This document shows positions 7,958-16,430 of a stretch of DNA of 64,000 nucleotides, one piece after another (the stretch's first letter is position 1; every line of letters begins with the position of its first letter). A model generated the notes under the pieces. The model saw nothing but the letters and a program-made list of their open reading frames with translations, ran no database searches and had not been told where the DNA came from. Source of the stretch: Paraburkholderia dioscoreae (GTDB lineage: Bacteria; Pseudomonadota; Gammaproteobacteria; Burkholderiales; Burkholderiaceae); assembly GCF_902459535.1 (NCBI RefSeq), contig NZ_LR699553.1, positions 124,001-188,000 of the forward strand, written 5' to 3'. A program made the translations under genes and the position numbers.

Positions 7958-9595
7958 TTACGCCGCGCGGTGCTGGAGCGCCAACGCCCGCAGATCGCGC
8001 GCGAGGGATTCCAGCGCCGGCTCCCATTCACCGAACCGCGGCTGCCGATACAGCGTGGCGTCTGGATACCATGGGCTGTCGCGACGGTCGAGCAGCCAGA
8101 CCCAGTGCGGGTTGACGTCGAGCAGCACCCAGGTGCGCTGGCCGAGCGCGCCGCTCAGATGCGCCACCGACGTGCAAACGGTGACGACGAGATCAAGCGC
8201 GCCCACGAACGCCGCAGTGTCGTCGAAGGTCGTGAATTCGGCGGTGTAATCGGTCATTGACAGGCCGGCCCCTCGCGCCGCCGCGACGTCGGCGGTTGCG
8301 CCCGGTTGCAACGAATAAAACGCCACGTCATGCATACCGCCGAAATGTGCCGCATAGCGTTCCCAACCCACCCGGCGGAATGGATTGCGCTGATGGCCGT
8401 GGCTGCCGGTCCATGTCAGCCCGACCTTGAGCCTTGATTCGGCCGCCAGCCTTTCTTGCCACGACCGGATCGCAGCCGGGTCCGCATGCAGATAGGGTGC
8501 CGTGGCCGGAATCGTATCCCCTCGGGTATCGAATATCAGCGGCAGGCTGAGCAACGGGATCTCGTAGTCGAACGCCGGTAGCGATTCGACGCCGCCGCCA
8601 GCTGAGAACTCGTCCGCGTGACTGCCCAGGCTGCGCGCGAGCAGTGCGCCCATTTGCGGAAACGTGTTCCAGCTCAGACGGCCGCCTTCGCGATGCACTC
8701 GCTCGGCTAGCATCGGGATATACCGGCAGAACTGCAAGACGTCGCCCATGCCTTGCTCGCCCCATACGAGCAGCGTCTTGCCGGCCAAAGGTTCACCACG
8801 CCAGAGCGGTGCCGGCATGACCGGACGGTTGCCGCCCAACTCCGCGGAGCCGTCCCAGCGCGCCTCGTGCGATGCCCAGCCGTGCGCGTAATCGGCACGA
8901 ATGAGTTGCAACATGGACAGATTCGAGCGGAAGGAGGCGTCGTGGGGGCCCAATGCGCAAGCGGTCTGGGCGGCTTGCTCCGCATCGCTCCAGCGTTGTG
9001 CCTCGCGCAGCGTCAGCGCATAGTTGTTGTGCGCCAGTGGGCTATGCGGTGCGCATTGCACGGCTTTTGCGCCAGCTTCCAGCGCTTGCGGCAAATCCCT
9101 ATTCATGCGGTACGCGTTCGTCAGATTGGTCCAGCCGTCACCCTCGCCGGGCTCGTCGCGGACCGCGCGTTCCAGCAGATCGATCTGTTCGTTCAGGTCG
9201 CCGCCGGCGTGCGCCAGTGCGCCGGCGAGATTGCTGCGCAGGCATGGCAATCGCGGATCTATAGCGAGTGCACGGCGATACGGTGCAATGGCCTCACCAT
9301 GCCGGTTCGCTACCTGCAGCGCGTAGCCGTGACGAAAGTGCGCAAGAGCGCGGTGCGGATCGAGTTGGGCAATAATGGCGGCGAGTTCGATCGCGTCGCC
9401 GAGACGGTGTTGATCGAGCAACGTAGCCGTAAGCGATGCGAGTGATGCGTCGTCCAGTGGATGGATTCGCGCCGCGGCGTCGAGACAGCCGGCCTCGGCT
9501 TGCGCCGTGCCGTTGTGCCGGGCCGCTGCGGCTTGTCGCAAAACAGTCAGGAAAGCTGATGAGGCATCGGCCTCGCAGGGGGAAGTAGGTAGCAT
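7958..9595 (-). CDS. TPR-repeat protein with glycosyltransferase-9-like C-terminus
   Basis: A 545-aa protein. Residues about 15-250 carry tetratricopeptide repeats, shown by repeated patterns such as AHFRHGYALQVANRHGEAIAPYRRALAIDP and AHNNYALTLREAQRWSDAEQAA. The C-terminal half (about 260-540) has KTLLVWGEQGMGDVLQFCRYIPML and a later VVTVCTSVAHLSGALGQRTWVLL, resembling the GT9/heptosyltransferase-like domain often found after TPRs. Several catalytic positions cannot be confirmed by eye. No surrounding polysaccharide locus is present, so its substrate is unknown. It is divergent from regB, 129 bp away. Confidence 0.75.
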   Translation of the reverse strand: MLPTSPCEADASSAFLTVLRQAAAARHNGTAQAEAGCLDAAARIHPLDDASLASLTATLLDQHRLGDAIELAAIIAQLDPHRALAHFRHGYALQVANRHGEAIAPYRRALAIDPRLPCLRSNLAGALAHAGGDLNEQIDLLERAVRDEPGEGDGWTNLTNAYRMNRDLPQALEAGAKAVQCAPHSPLAHNNYALTLREAQRWSDAEQAAQTACALGPHDASFRSNLSMLQLIRADYAHGWASHEARWDGSAELGGNRPVMPAPLWRGEPLAGKTLLVWGEQGMGDVLQFCRYIPMLAERVHREGGRLSWNTFPQMGALLARSLGSHADEFSAGGGVESLPAFDYEIPLLSLPLIFDTRGDTIPATAPYLHADPAAIRSWQERLAAESRLKVGLTWTGSHGHQRNPFRRVGWERYAAHFGGMHDVAFYSLQPGATADVAAARGAGLSMTDYTAEFTTFDDTAAFVGALDLVVTVCTSVAHLSGALGQRTWVLLDVNPHWVWLLDRRDSPWYPDATLYRQPRFGEWEPALESLARDLRALALQHRAA

Positions 9596-9724
9596 GGATA
9601 GGCTGCGCGACGGAGGAACCGATAACGAGGGATCGGTCCGTGCGACGCGGTCGCAAAAATTCCCATGTTACCGGCGCAAGGTCGCAAGGTAAGTCGGACG
9701 AGTCCGAACAGGTAAACTAACGTC

Positions 9725-11035
9725 ATGCATCGTATAACCAACACCGGCCGCGTCAATCTCGGGCATCTGTTCTGGCTGCGCAGTCTCGCGATCATTGGCC
9801 AGTTGATGACGATTGCGTTCGTGCAGACCTTCATCGGCGTGCATCTGCCGTTGCCCGCCATGCTGCTCGTGATCGCGCTCGAAGTGATCTTCAACGGACT
9901 CACGTGGTGGCGCGTTTCGCAGCAGCGGCCCGAATCCAACATGGAGCTGTTCGGCCAGATCTGGGTCGATCTGGGCGCGTTGTCCGCTCTGCTGTTTCTC
10001 TCGGGCGGCACCACCAATCCATTCGTTTCGCTCTACCTGCCCTCTCTCGCCATTGCCGCGGCTGTGCTGCCGTGGCATCTGATGGCGTGGCTCGCGGCGT
10101 TCGCAGTTGCTTGCTACGCGGTGCTGGGTTTCGATTCGGTGCCGCTGAATCTCGACAATCCCGCGAACCTGTTCGACTACTATCGCGCGGGCATGTGGGT
10201 GAACTTCATGGTCAGCGTCGGCCTCATTGCATGGTTCGTTGCGCGCATGTCGGGAGCGCTGCGGCTACGTGACGCAGCCCTTGGAGACGCGCAGCAGCGC
10301 TTGCTTCACGATGAACGCGCGGTCGCGTTGGGCGTGCAGGCTGCCACTGTCGCTCACGAAATCGGCACGCCTCTGTCTACAATTGCAATGTTGTCCGAAG
10401 AATTGCGCGACGCCGCACGCTCCGACAAGGGCCTCGCGCCATACACAGCCGATCTCGAACTGCTCGAACAGCAGATGACGCTGTGTACTTCGGCGCTTGC
10501 CCGGCTGCGCAGTCGGGCTTCGACGAGCGCCAGCCGACAACCGGTCGGCGAGTGGCTGGAATCGTTCGGCGAGCAGTGGCGCTTGCGTCATCCGCATGTG
10601 AAATTCGAGCGGCTCGGCGTGCCTCCCGCGGATGTCAGTCTTGACGATACCGTGGCTGTCAGTCAGATTCTCACGATTCTGCTCGACAACGCCGCGCGAG
10701 CAAGTCGCGATCACGTCACGCTGTCCTGCTCGCTTGCGGCGCGTGGAGATCAGATCGTATTCGAAGTCTGCGACGCGGGCCCCGGCATTCCGGCCGCGTT
10801 GCGCGGTTCGCTGGGTGCGATGCCGGTCGAGAGTACGCAAGGCGGGCACGGCGTGGGCCTCTATCTCGCATTTTCGGCGGCGGCGCGTCTGAAGGGATCG
10901 ATCGAGCTGACCGATGTCAGCACGATCAGGCCGCGCGGTACGCGTGCGGTCCTGAAACTGCCGCTCGCCGCGCGCAAATTTTTTGGCTCGGGCCGTCACG
11001 GTGCCGAGCCATCCAACACGGAGAAACAAGTATGA
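9725..11035 (+). CDS. regB: RegB/PrrB-family redox sensor histidine kinase
   Basis: Membrane histidine kinase, 436 aa. About six hydrophobic segments occupy residues 15-175. The GGTTNPF heptad at 94-100 is the RegB/PrrB ubiquinone-sensing motif (GGxxNPF). The H-box is AHEIGTPLSTIAML with phospho-acceptor His211. A cysteine at 254, in the second dimerisation helix, lies close to where the redox-active Cys of RegB sits. An ATP-binding domain follows (LDNAARAS; DAGPGIP; GVGLYLA). It overlaps regA by 4 bp (ATGA). In the family, the system represses or activates respiration and carbon-metabolism genes according to redox state; the targets here are unknown. Confidence 0.88.
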   Translation: MHRITNTGRVNLGHLFWLRSLAIIGQLMTIAFVQTFIGVHLPLPAMLLVIALEVIFNGLTWWRVSQQRPESNMELFGQIWVDLGALSALLFLSGGTTNPFVSLYLPSLAIAAAVLPWHLMAWLAAFAVACYAVLGFDSVPLNLDNPANLFDYYRAGMWVNFMVSVGLIAWFVARMSGALRLRDAALGDAQQRLLHDERAVALGVQAATVAHEIGTPLSTIAMLSEELRDAARSDKGLAPYTADLELLEQQMTLCTSALARLRSRASTSASRQPVGEWLESFGEQWRLRHPHVKFERLGVPPADVSLDDTVAVSQILTILLDNAARASRDHVTLSCSLAARGDQIVFEVCDAGPGIPAALRGSLGAMPVESTQGGHGVGLYLAFSAAARLKGSIELTDVSTIRPRGTRAVLKLPLAARKFFGSGRHGAEPSNTEKQV

Positions 11036-11574
11036 GTGAAATGAATTTTCTGGTGATCGACGACGACGAGGTGTTCTCCGGCATCCTCGCCCGTGGTCTC
11101 ACCCGGCGCGGCTACACGGTGAGCGAAGCGCACAACGCGGATGAGGCCATCAAGCTGGCGAATCAGCAGAAGTTCAGCCAGATCACGGTGGATCTGCATC
11201 TCGGCAATGACTCCGGTCTTACGCTCGTCGCGCCCTTGCGCGATCTGCAACCCGACGCGCGCATGCTGGTGCTGACCGGCTATGCGAGCATCGCCACGGC
11301 GGTGCAGGCGGTGAAAGACGGCGCCGATAACTATCTGGCCAAGCCCGCCAACGTGGAGACGATCTTGTCGGCGCTGCAAAGTGAGGCGAGCGCGCTGCAG
11401 GCAGAAGAGGCGATCGAGCATCCCACGCCGCTCTCGGTGGCGCGTCTGGAGTGGGAGCATATTCAACGCGTGCTCGCCGAACACGGCGGGAATATCTCGG
11501 CTACGGCGCGCGCGTTGAACATGCATCGGCGAACGCTGCAACGCAAGCTCGCGAAGCGGCCGGTCAAGCAGTAA
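11032..11574 (+). CDS. regA: RegA/PrrA-family response regulator
   Basis: Response regulator of 180 aa, partner of the adjacent RegB-type kinase. The receiver domain has the acidic triplet DDD at 10-12, phospho-acceptor Asp54 and the KPAN lysine motif near 105. A short proline-containing linker leads to a Fis-type helix-turn-helix, GGNISATARALNMHRRTLQRKL, which is diagnostic of the RegA/PrrA/ActR group. The start overlaps the regB stop. A strong intrinsic terminator follows 35 bp downstream. Confidence 0.9.
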   Translation: MSEMNFLVIDDDEVFSGILARGLTRRGYTVSEAHNADEAIKLANQQKFSQITVDLHLGNDSGLTLVAPLRDLQPDARMLVLTGYASIATAVQAVKDGADNYLAKPANVETILSALQSEASALQAEEAIEHPTPLSVARLEWEHIQRVLAEHGGNISATARALNMHRRTLQRKLAKRPVKQ

Positions 11575-11610
11575 GCGCGGCGTCGCGGCTGCGCTTGCCG
11601 TAAGCAAATG

Positions 11611-11646
11611 AAAACGGGCTGCCTTGGCGAAGGCAGCCCGTTTTTT
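11611..11646 (+). terminator. Intrinsic terminator of regBA
   Basis: A 10-bp GC-rich stem (arms 11615-11624 and 11631-11640, loop TGGCGA) is preceded by AAAA and followed by six Ts, a textbook rho-independent terminator. The flanking A-run means it could also work, less well, for leftward transcription. Confidence 0.9.
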
Positions 11647-11672
11647 ATGCGGCTCACATCAGATCAGCTCGG

Positions 11673-11706
11673 TCTCAAGCGGTGATGAACACATCACCGC
11701 TTGAGA
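11673..11706. repeat. 15-bp perfect inverted repeat between regA and hslU
   Basis: TCTCAAGCGGTGATG (11673-11687) is exactly repeated in inverse at 11692-11706 around the loop AACA. It ends 17 bp before the hslU stop codon. No T-run follows on either strand, so it is a stable hairpin of unknown role, possibly a terminator or mRNA 3'-end stabiliser for hslVU. Confidence 0.6.
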
Positions 11707-11723
11707 TATTCGCCACGTCGAAA

Positions 11724-13070
11724 TCACAGCACGTAGCGCGACAGATCCTCGTCTTCGGCCACTTCGTTCAGTGCGCGATCGACATAGGCCGCGTCGATCT
11801 GCACCGTGCGGCCCGAGTGGTTGCCGGCCGCGAACGAGACTTCCTCGAGCAGCTTTTCGATCACCGTGTACAGGCGGCGCGCGCCGATGTTCTCGGTTTT
11901 CTCGTTGACCGCGTACGCGATTTCGGCGAGACGGCGGATGCCGTCGTCGGCGAATTCGAGGTGCACGTCTTCGGTGGCGAGCAATGCCTGGTATTGCTTG
12001 ACGAGGCTCGCGTCCGTGGACACCAGGATCGATTCGAAGTCGTTCACCGACAGCGAATCCAGTTCGACGCGAATCGGAAAGCGGCCTTGCAGTTCCGGAA
12101 TCAGATCGCTCGGCTTGGCAAGGTGGAATGCACCGCTGGCGATGAACAGAATGTGATCGGTCTTCACCATGCCGTACTTGGTGTTGATCGTGGTGCCTTC
12201 GACTAGCGGCAACAGATCGCGCTGCACACCCTGACGGGAGACTTCGCCGCCGCCGGCTTCGTTGCGCGACGCGATCTTGTCGATTTCGTCGAGAAACACG
12301 ATGCCGTTCTGCTCGACGTTCTGCACCGCCTTGGTTTTCACCTCTTCGTCGTTCAGCATCTTGGCGGCTTCTTCGTCGGTGAGCGCCTTCAGCGCTTCCT
12401 TCACCTTCATCTTGCGGCGCGTTTTCTTGCCGCCGCCGATGTTCGCGAACATCGAACGGATCTGCTCGGTCATGTCCTCCATGCCCGGCGGCCCCATGAT
12501 GTCCATGCCGACTTGCGGCTGCTCCACGTCGAGTTCGACTTCCTTGTCGTCGAGCAGGCCTTCGCGCAGACGCTTGCGGAAGGTCTGGCGCGTGGTGCTG
12601 CCTTCGTCCACGGTATCGGCGGCGCTCGAACTCGCGCCGAAGCCGACCGGGCGCGCACTCGGCAGCAGAATGTCGAGGATACGGTCTTCGGCCTGATCTT
12701 CGGCCTTGGTCCGCACCTTGCGCATTTCCGTTTCACGCGTCTGCTTGACCGAGATTTCGATCAGGTCGCGCACGATGCTGTCCACATCGCGGCCCACGTA
12801 GCCGACTTCGGTGAACTTGGTGGCTTCGATCTTGATGAACGGCGCGTCGGCCAGTTTTGCCAGACGCCGCGCGATTTCGGTCTTGCCGACACCAGTCGGT
12901 CCGATCATCAGAATGTTCTTCGGCGTGATTTCCTGACGCAGCGGTTCTTCAACCTGCTGGCGACGCCAGCGGTTGCGCAACGCGACGGCCACCGCTTTCT
13001 TCGCGCGGCCTTGGCCGATGATGTGTTTGTCGAGTTCCGAGACGATCTCGGCAGGGGTCATGGTGCTCAT
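11724..13070 (-). CDS. hslU: HslU, ATPase/unfoldase of the HslUV protease
   Basis: AAA+ ATPase of 448 aa. The N-terminus PAEIVSELDKHIIGQ is typical; Walker A GPTGVGKT lies at 57-64, Walker B is IVFLDEIDKIA, and the region between them carries the HslU intermediate domain. The C-terminus ends in DLSRYVL, the peptide that docks on HslV. It unfolds and feeds substrates to HslV. Only 9 bp separate it from the upstream hslV, so the two form one operon. Confidence 0.97.
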   Translation of the reverse strand: MSTMTPAEIVSELDKHIIGQGRAKKAVAVALRNRWRRQQVEEPLRQEITPKNILMIGPTGVGKTEIARRLAKLADAPFIKIEATKFTEVGYVGRDVDSIVRDLIEISVKQTRETEMRKVRTKAEDQAEDRILDILLPSARPVGFGASSSAADTVDEGSTTRQTFRKRLREGLLDDKEVELDVEQPQVGMDIMGPPGMEDMTEQIRSMFANIGGGKKTRRKMKVKEALKALTDEEAAKMLNDEEVKTKAVQNVEQNGIVFLDEIDKIASRNEAGGGEVSRQGVQRDLLPLVEGTTINTKYGMVKTDHILFIASGAFHLAKPSDLIPELQGRFPIRVELDSLSVNDFESILVSTDASLVKQYQALLATEDVHLEFADDGIRRLAEIAYAVNEKTENIGARRLYTVIEKLLEEVSFAAGNHSGRTVQIDAAYVDRALNEVAEDEDLSRYVL

Positions 13071-13079
13071 TGTGGATCC

Positions 13080-13616
13080 TTACTCGATCGTCTCGATAAC
13101 GCGGTTATGGTTCGTGTAGATGCACATGTCGCCGGCAATCTCCAGCGACTTTTCCACGATTTCGCGCGGCGACAACTCGGTGTTGTCAGCGAGCGCTTTC
13201 GCTGCGGCTTGCGCATAAGCGCCGCCCGAACCGATCGCGCAGATGCCGCCTTCCGGATCGAGCACGTCGCCGTTGCCGGTGATGACGAGCGTGGTGGTGG
13301 CGTCCGCGGCGATCAGCATGGCTTCGAGCCGGCGCAGCATGCGGTCGGTGCGCCAGTCTTTGGCGAGTTCGACGGCGGCGCGCGTGAGGTTGCCCTGATG
13401 TTTTTCCAGCTTCGCTTCGAAGCGGTCGAGCAGCGAAAAGGCGTCGGCCGTGCCGCCGGCAAAGCCGACCATCACCTTGCCGTTATAGATGCGCCGGACT
13501 TTCTTCGCGCCGCCCTTCATGACGATATTGCCCAGCGTCACCTGGCCGTCGCCGCCGAGCGCGACCTTGTCGCCGCGGCGCACGGAGACGATCGTCGTGC
13601 CGTGAAATTGCTCCAT
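13080..13616 (-). CDS. hslV: HslV, peptidase subunit of the HslUV protease
   Basis: Threonine peptidase of 178 aa with a proteasome beta-subunit fold. The sequence begins MEQFHGTTIVSVRR: the short propeptide MEQFHG is removed so that Thr7 becomes the N-terminal catalytic residue. Characteristic segments are GGDGQVT, GFAGGTADAF and GSGGAYAQAAA. The ATG at 13616 was chosen because it places the propeptide correctly; the frame is open 14 codons further upstream. A sigma-32-like promoter lies about 130 bp upstream, consistent with heat-shock control. Confidence 0.96.
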   Translation of the reverse strand: MEQFHGTTIVSVRRGDKVALGGDGQVTLGNIVMKGGAKKVRRIYNGKVMVGFAGGTADAFSLLDRFEAKLEKHQGNLTRAAVELAKDWRTDRMLRRLEAMLIAADATTTLVITGNGDVLDPEGGICAIGSGGAYAQAAAKALADNTELSPREIVEKSLEIAGDMCIYTNHNRVIETIE

Positions 13617-13747
13617 ATGCGTTCCTCTTTGCAAAACGGGTAGGACGCGGCGGCGCAATGCGCTACCGCATGAATCCTGAAAGCGGACGGCGCGCGGCGC
13701 TAGAACAGAACCGGCCGGCGCGCGCTCGTGCAGCGCATGTCGGGTTT

Positions 13748-13775
13748 ATTTTAGGGCGTGCGCGGTCATATCAAG
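13748..13775 (-). promoter_or_regulatory. Candidate sigma-32 (heat-shock) promoter of hslVU
   Basis: Read on the minus strand, CTTGATA (13769-13775; consensus CTTGAAA) is followed after 12 nt by CCCTAAAAT (13748-13756; consensus CCCCATNT). Spacing and both hexamers fit an RpoH promoter. It lies about 130 bp upstream of the hslV start; in other proteobacteria hslVU is a classical heat-shock operon. Confidence 0.5.
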
Positions 13776-13980
13776 AGCCGGCAAATGGCATAAGACAAAA
13801 AACACGCGATTCGGTGCGGGGGGCGGGGTGTGATGCGGAGGGGGCGTGTGCTAGTGGGCGCCGCGCGGTCGCGGAAGAGAGGCACAGGAGGTGTAAAAGG
13901 CGTAAGAGGCGCCGCATCGCATGTCCGCCGGGCGGTCGCGCAAAGCCATCACTTACGGCAACGCCCAAAAGAGCGCCGCA

Positions 13981-14013
13981 CAAAAGAAAAAGGCGCACGG
14001 ATCACCGTGCGCC
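13981..14013 (-). terminator. Intrinsic terminator of dksA
   Basis: On the minus strand a 9-bp stem GGCGCACGG/CCGTGCGCC (14005-14013 and 13992-14000, loop of 4) is followed by TTTTTCTTTT. It lies 53 bp after the dksA stop. Confidence 0.8.
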
Positions 14014-14066
14014 CTCTCGACGAAGCAGCGTTTCGGGGCGCGGAGCCGAAGCCGCGCCGCAAGCGT

Positions 14067-14486
14067 TCAGTCGCCGAACAGCTTCTGGCGCAGTTCGCGG
14101 CGTTCCTGTGCTTCGAGCGACAGGGTGGCCGTGGGCCGTGCGAGCAGACGCGGAATGCCGATCGGCTCACCGGTTTCTTCGCACCAGCCGTATTCGCCCG
14201 AATCGATGCGCGCGATCGATTGCTGCACCTTCTTCAGCAGCTTGCGTTCGCGGTCGCGCGTGCGCAGTTCGAGCGCATGCTCTTCCTCGATCGTTGCGCG
14301 GTCGGCCGGGTCCGGCACGATGACCGTCTCGCGCAAATTCTCGGTCGTCTGGCCGGCATTACGGAGAATGTCCGCTTGCAGCTGTTCGAGCTTGTTCTTG
14401 AAGAAGGCGAGCTGATCCTCATTCATGTAATCCTTGTCGCTCATCTTCAGGATTTCGGCTTCGGTCAAGAGTCGTTTCGTCGTCAT
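14067..14486 (-). CDS. dksA: RNA polymerase-binding factor DksA, one-cysteine type
   Basis: Transcription factor of 139 aa that acts with ppGpp in the secondary channel of RNA polymerase. The coiled-coil acidic tip motif DPADRATIEEEHALELRTRD is present at about 59-78. The C-terminal zinc-finger region keeps only one of four cysteines (Cys102 in GWCEETGEPIGIPRLLARPT); the other three positions are Thr, Ser and Ala. The fold probably does not need zinc. The ATG at 14486 gives the normal family length. It is a single-gene unit with its own terminator; a COG0523 protein gene lies upstream. Confidence 0.93.
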   Translation of the reverse strand: MTTKRLLTEAEILKMSDKDYMNEDQLAFFKNKLEQLQADILRNAGQTTENLRETVIVPDPADRATIEEEHALELRTRDRERKLLKKVQQSIARIDSGEYGWCEETGEPIGIPRLLARPTATLSLEAQERRELRQKLFGD

Positions 14487-15149
14487 CTGGCTAACTTCTT
14501 CAATGTGAGGCAAAACTCTTACGTAGTGCCCGCACTTTCGTATTGCCCGCAAAGGCACCTTGAGGACGCGGAGCGCCAGGGCGGGCACGGACGGTGGACT
14601 GTCGTGACGCCGAAGCGCCTCGTGCCCACACGCCGGGCGTCGCAACGCCAATGCGGGGCCGAACTCCTCTGGAAACCGATTCTCAGATGCTCCTGAGGCA
14701 TTGCTTGCCGGCAGCGCGTCTTTTCTGACTGTGCCAGCCGGCATTGTCGGCGTATTGTCCGGATAAGATTTTCCGGCGCCGTTCAGGCCCGGCGCAGGAT
14801 ACGCGCTGACCGGGCAATTCGTTCTCATTCTCCAGTGGGCACGTATTGTAACTGAATCACAATCTGGCACCGCAACTGGTGAAAATCCCCCTGCGGCGCG
14901 CCGATATCCCGAAAATATAACGCGCGCACGACCAAAAAGCGATGGTCGTGCACGCTTTAATACAGCAGGGTTTTCACGCGTTTTTCACACGCGCGCCTTT
15001 TCAACGAGCTTTCGGCCGTCGCCGGCAATATTCAGCAGACGATTATCTCGGACACGCATTTCGCCGATGCACGCGCTCGGGGGCCGTCAGCACGATGCGT
15101 GCCGCGCCGAACGCGCCAGTGCAACGCTGACCGGGCCCGCCCGCCACGC
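14487..15149. other. Intergenic region between dksA and the COG0523 gene
   Basis: A 663-bp stretch without a convincing gene. On the minus strand a TACAAT hexamer near 14845-14850, with TTGCGG 19 nt upstream, could be a weak dksA promoter. An 8-bp inverted repeat, GCACGACC at 14926-14933 and GGTCGTGC at 14944-14951, could end transcription of the upstream gene. A 62-codon frame at 14942-15130 is not supported. Confidence 0.4.
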
Positions 15150-16241
15150 TCAGACGAGACAGGCGTCCAGACCGTCGGTGATCAGATCTTGCGGCAGTTC
15201 GATACCGATAAACACCATCTTGTTGGTCTTTTTCTCGATCGGTTGCCATTTCGCGGCCAGATCGCTGCCCATCATCTGATGCACGCCCTGAAACACGACT
15301 TTGCGGTCGACGCCCTTCATATACAGCACGCCCTTGTAACGCAGTAGCCGTTCGCCGTAAATCTGCAGAATGCCGCCGAGGAAGTCTTCGAGCTTGTTGG
15401 GATCGAACGGACGGTCGTTGCGGTAGACGAACGACTTGATCTTGTCGTCATGGTGCGCATGGTGGTGGTGATGCCCATGATCGTGGCCTTCGTGATCGCA
15501 ATGGCCGTGATCGTGATCGCAGTTCGCGTGATCGTCGTGGGTATGGCCGTGCTCGTCATGCGCGTGAGCGTGGCTGTGCGCGTGCTCGTCTTCTACAAGG
15601 AAATCCGGATCGATCTCGAGCTTCGAATTCAGGTTGAAGCCGCGCAGGTCGAAGATTTCCTTGATGTCCGCTTCGCCGAAATTGACGACCTTGATCGCCG
15701 CGCGCGGGTTCATGTGCAGCAGACGGTGGCGCAGATCGGCAAGGTGCTTTTCATCGACCAGATCGGACTTGGTGATGAACAGGCGATCGGCGAAACCGAC
15801 CTGGCGTTGCACCACTTCGTGCTCGTCCAACTGGTGGTTCGCGTGCTTGGCGTCGACCAGGGTGATGATCGCGTCCAGCAGGAATTCGTTGGCGATCTGG
15901 TCGTCCATGAAGAACGTCTGCGCGACCGGGCCCGGGTTGGCGAGGCCCGTGGTTTCGATCACCACGCGGTCGAAATCCAGTGTGCCGGCCTGCTTCTGCG
16001 CCGCCAGATCGCCCAGCACACGCGAAAGGTCACCGCGGATCGTGCAGCAGATGCAGCCGTTGCTCATCTGGATGATCTGCTCGCCCGTATCCTGCACGAG
16101 GATTTCGTTGTCGATGTTTTCTTCGCCGAACTCGTTCTCGATCACGGCGATCTTCATGCCGTGCTTTTCATTCAGGATGCGCTTGAGCAGGGTGGTTTTG
16201 CCGCTGCCGAGAAAGCCGGTCAGGATGGTGACTGGAATCAT
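15150..16241 (-). CDS. COG0523 (CobW/ZNG-type) GTPase metallochaperone with histidine-rich region
   Basis: G3E-family GTPase of 363 aa. The P-loop is GFLGSGKTT (residues 9-17), the metal-binding motif GCICC is at 62-66, and TKSD at 157-160 is the guanine-specificity region. Between the GTPase and the C-terminal CobW_C domain lies a metal-binding stretch with 22 histidines in residues 220-264. Proteins of this family insert or traffic metals, often zinc (also cobalt or nickel); which metal applies here is unknown. Upstream rlmI, xerC, DUF484 and dapF all read in the same direction. Confidence 0.88.
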   Translation of the reverse strand: MIPVTILTGFLGSGKTTLLKRILNEKHGMKIAVIENEFGEENIDNEILVQDTGEQIIQMSNGCICCTIRGDLSRVLGDLAAQKQAGTLDFDRVVIETTGLANPGPVAQTFFMDDQIANEFLLDAIITLVDAKHANHQLDEHEVVQRQVGFADRLFITKSDLVDEKHLADLRHRLLHMNPRAAIKVVNFGEADIKEIFDLRGFNLNSKLEIDPDFLVEDEHAHSHAHAHDEHGHTHDDHANCDHDHGHCDHEGHDHGHHHHHAHHDDKIKSFVYRNDRPFDPNKLEDFLGGILQIYGERLLRYKGVLYMKGVDRKVVFQGVHQMMGSDLAAKWQPIEKKTNKMVFIGIELPQDLITDGLDACLV

Positions 16242-16430
16242 GTTGGTCGCCTGTATTGTCGTGAAACGGTGCGTAGTCGAAGCCTGGGCGGGCGCGGCAG
16301 CCTGATGGCGCGCAGCCCTGTCCAGCGGGTTATTGAAACATATTCGCCGGGCCGGCGCTGGCGCGCGGATACGGGCCCTGCTTTCGCCCGAGCCGGCGGC
16401 GCCGGGAAATACCCCTCAAATTATGGGCGA

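Larger units (their letters stand above)
13617..14066. other. Intergenic region hslV-dksA
   Basis: This 450-bp gap contains the candidate hslVU promoter and, at its right end, the dksA terminator. Open frames here are GC-driven and have no recognisable product. Confidence 0.5.
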
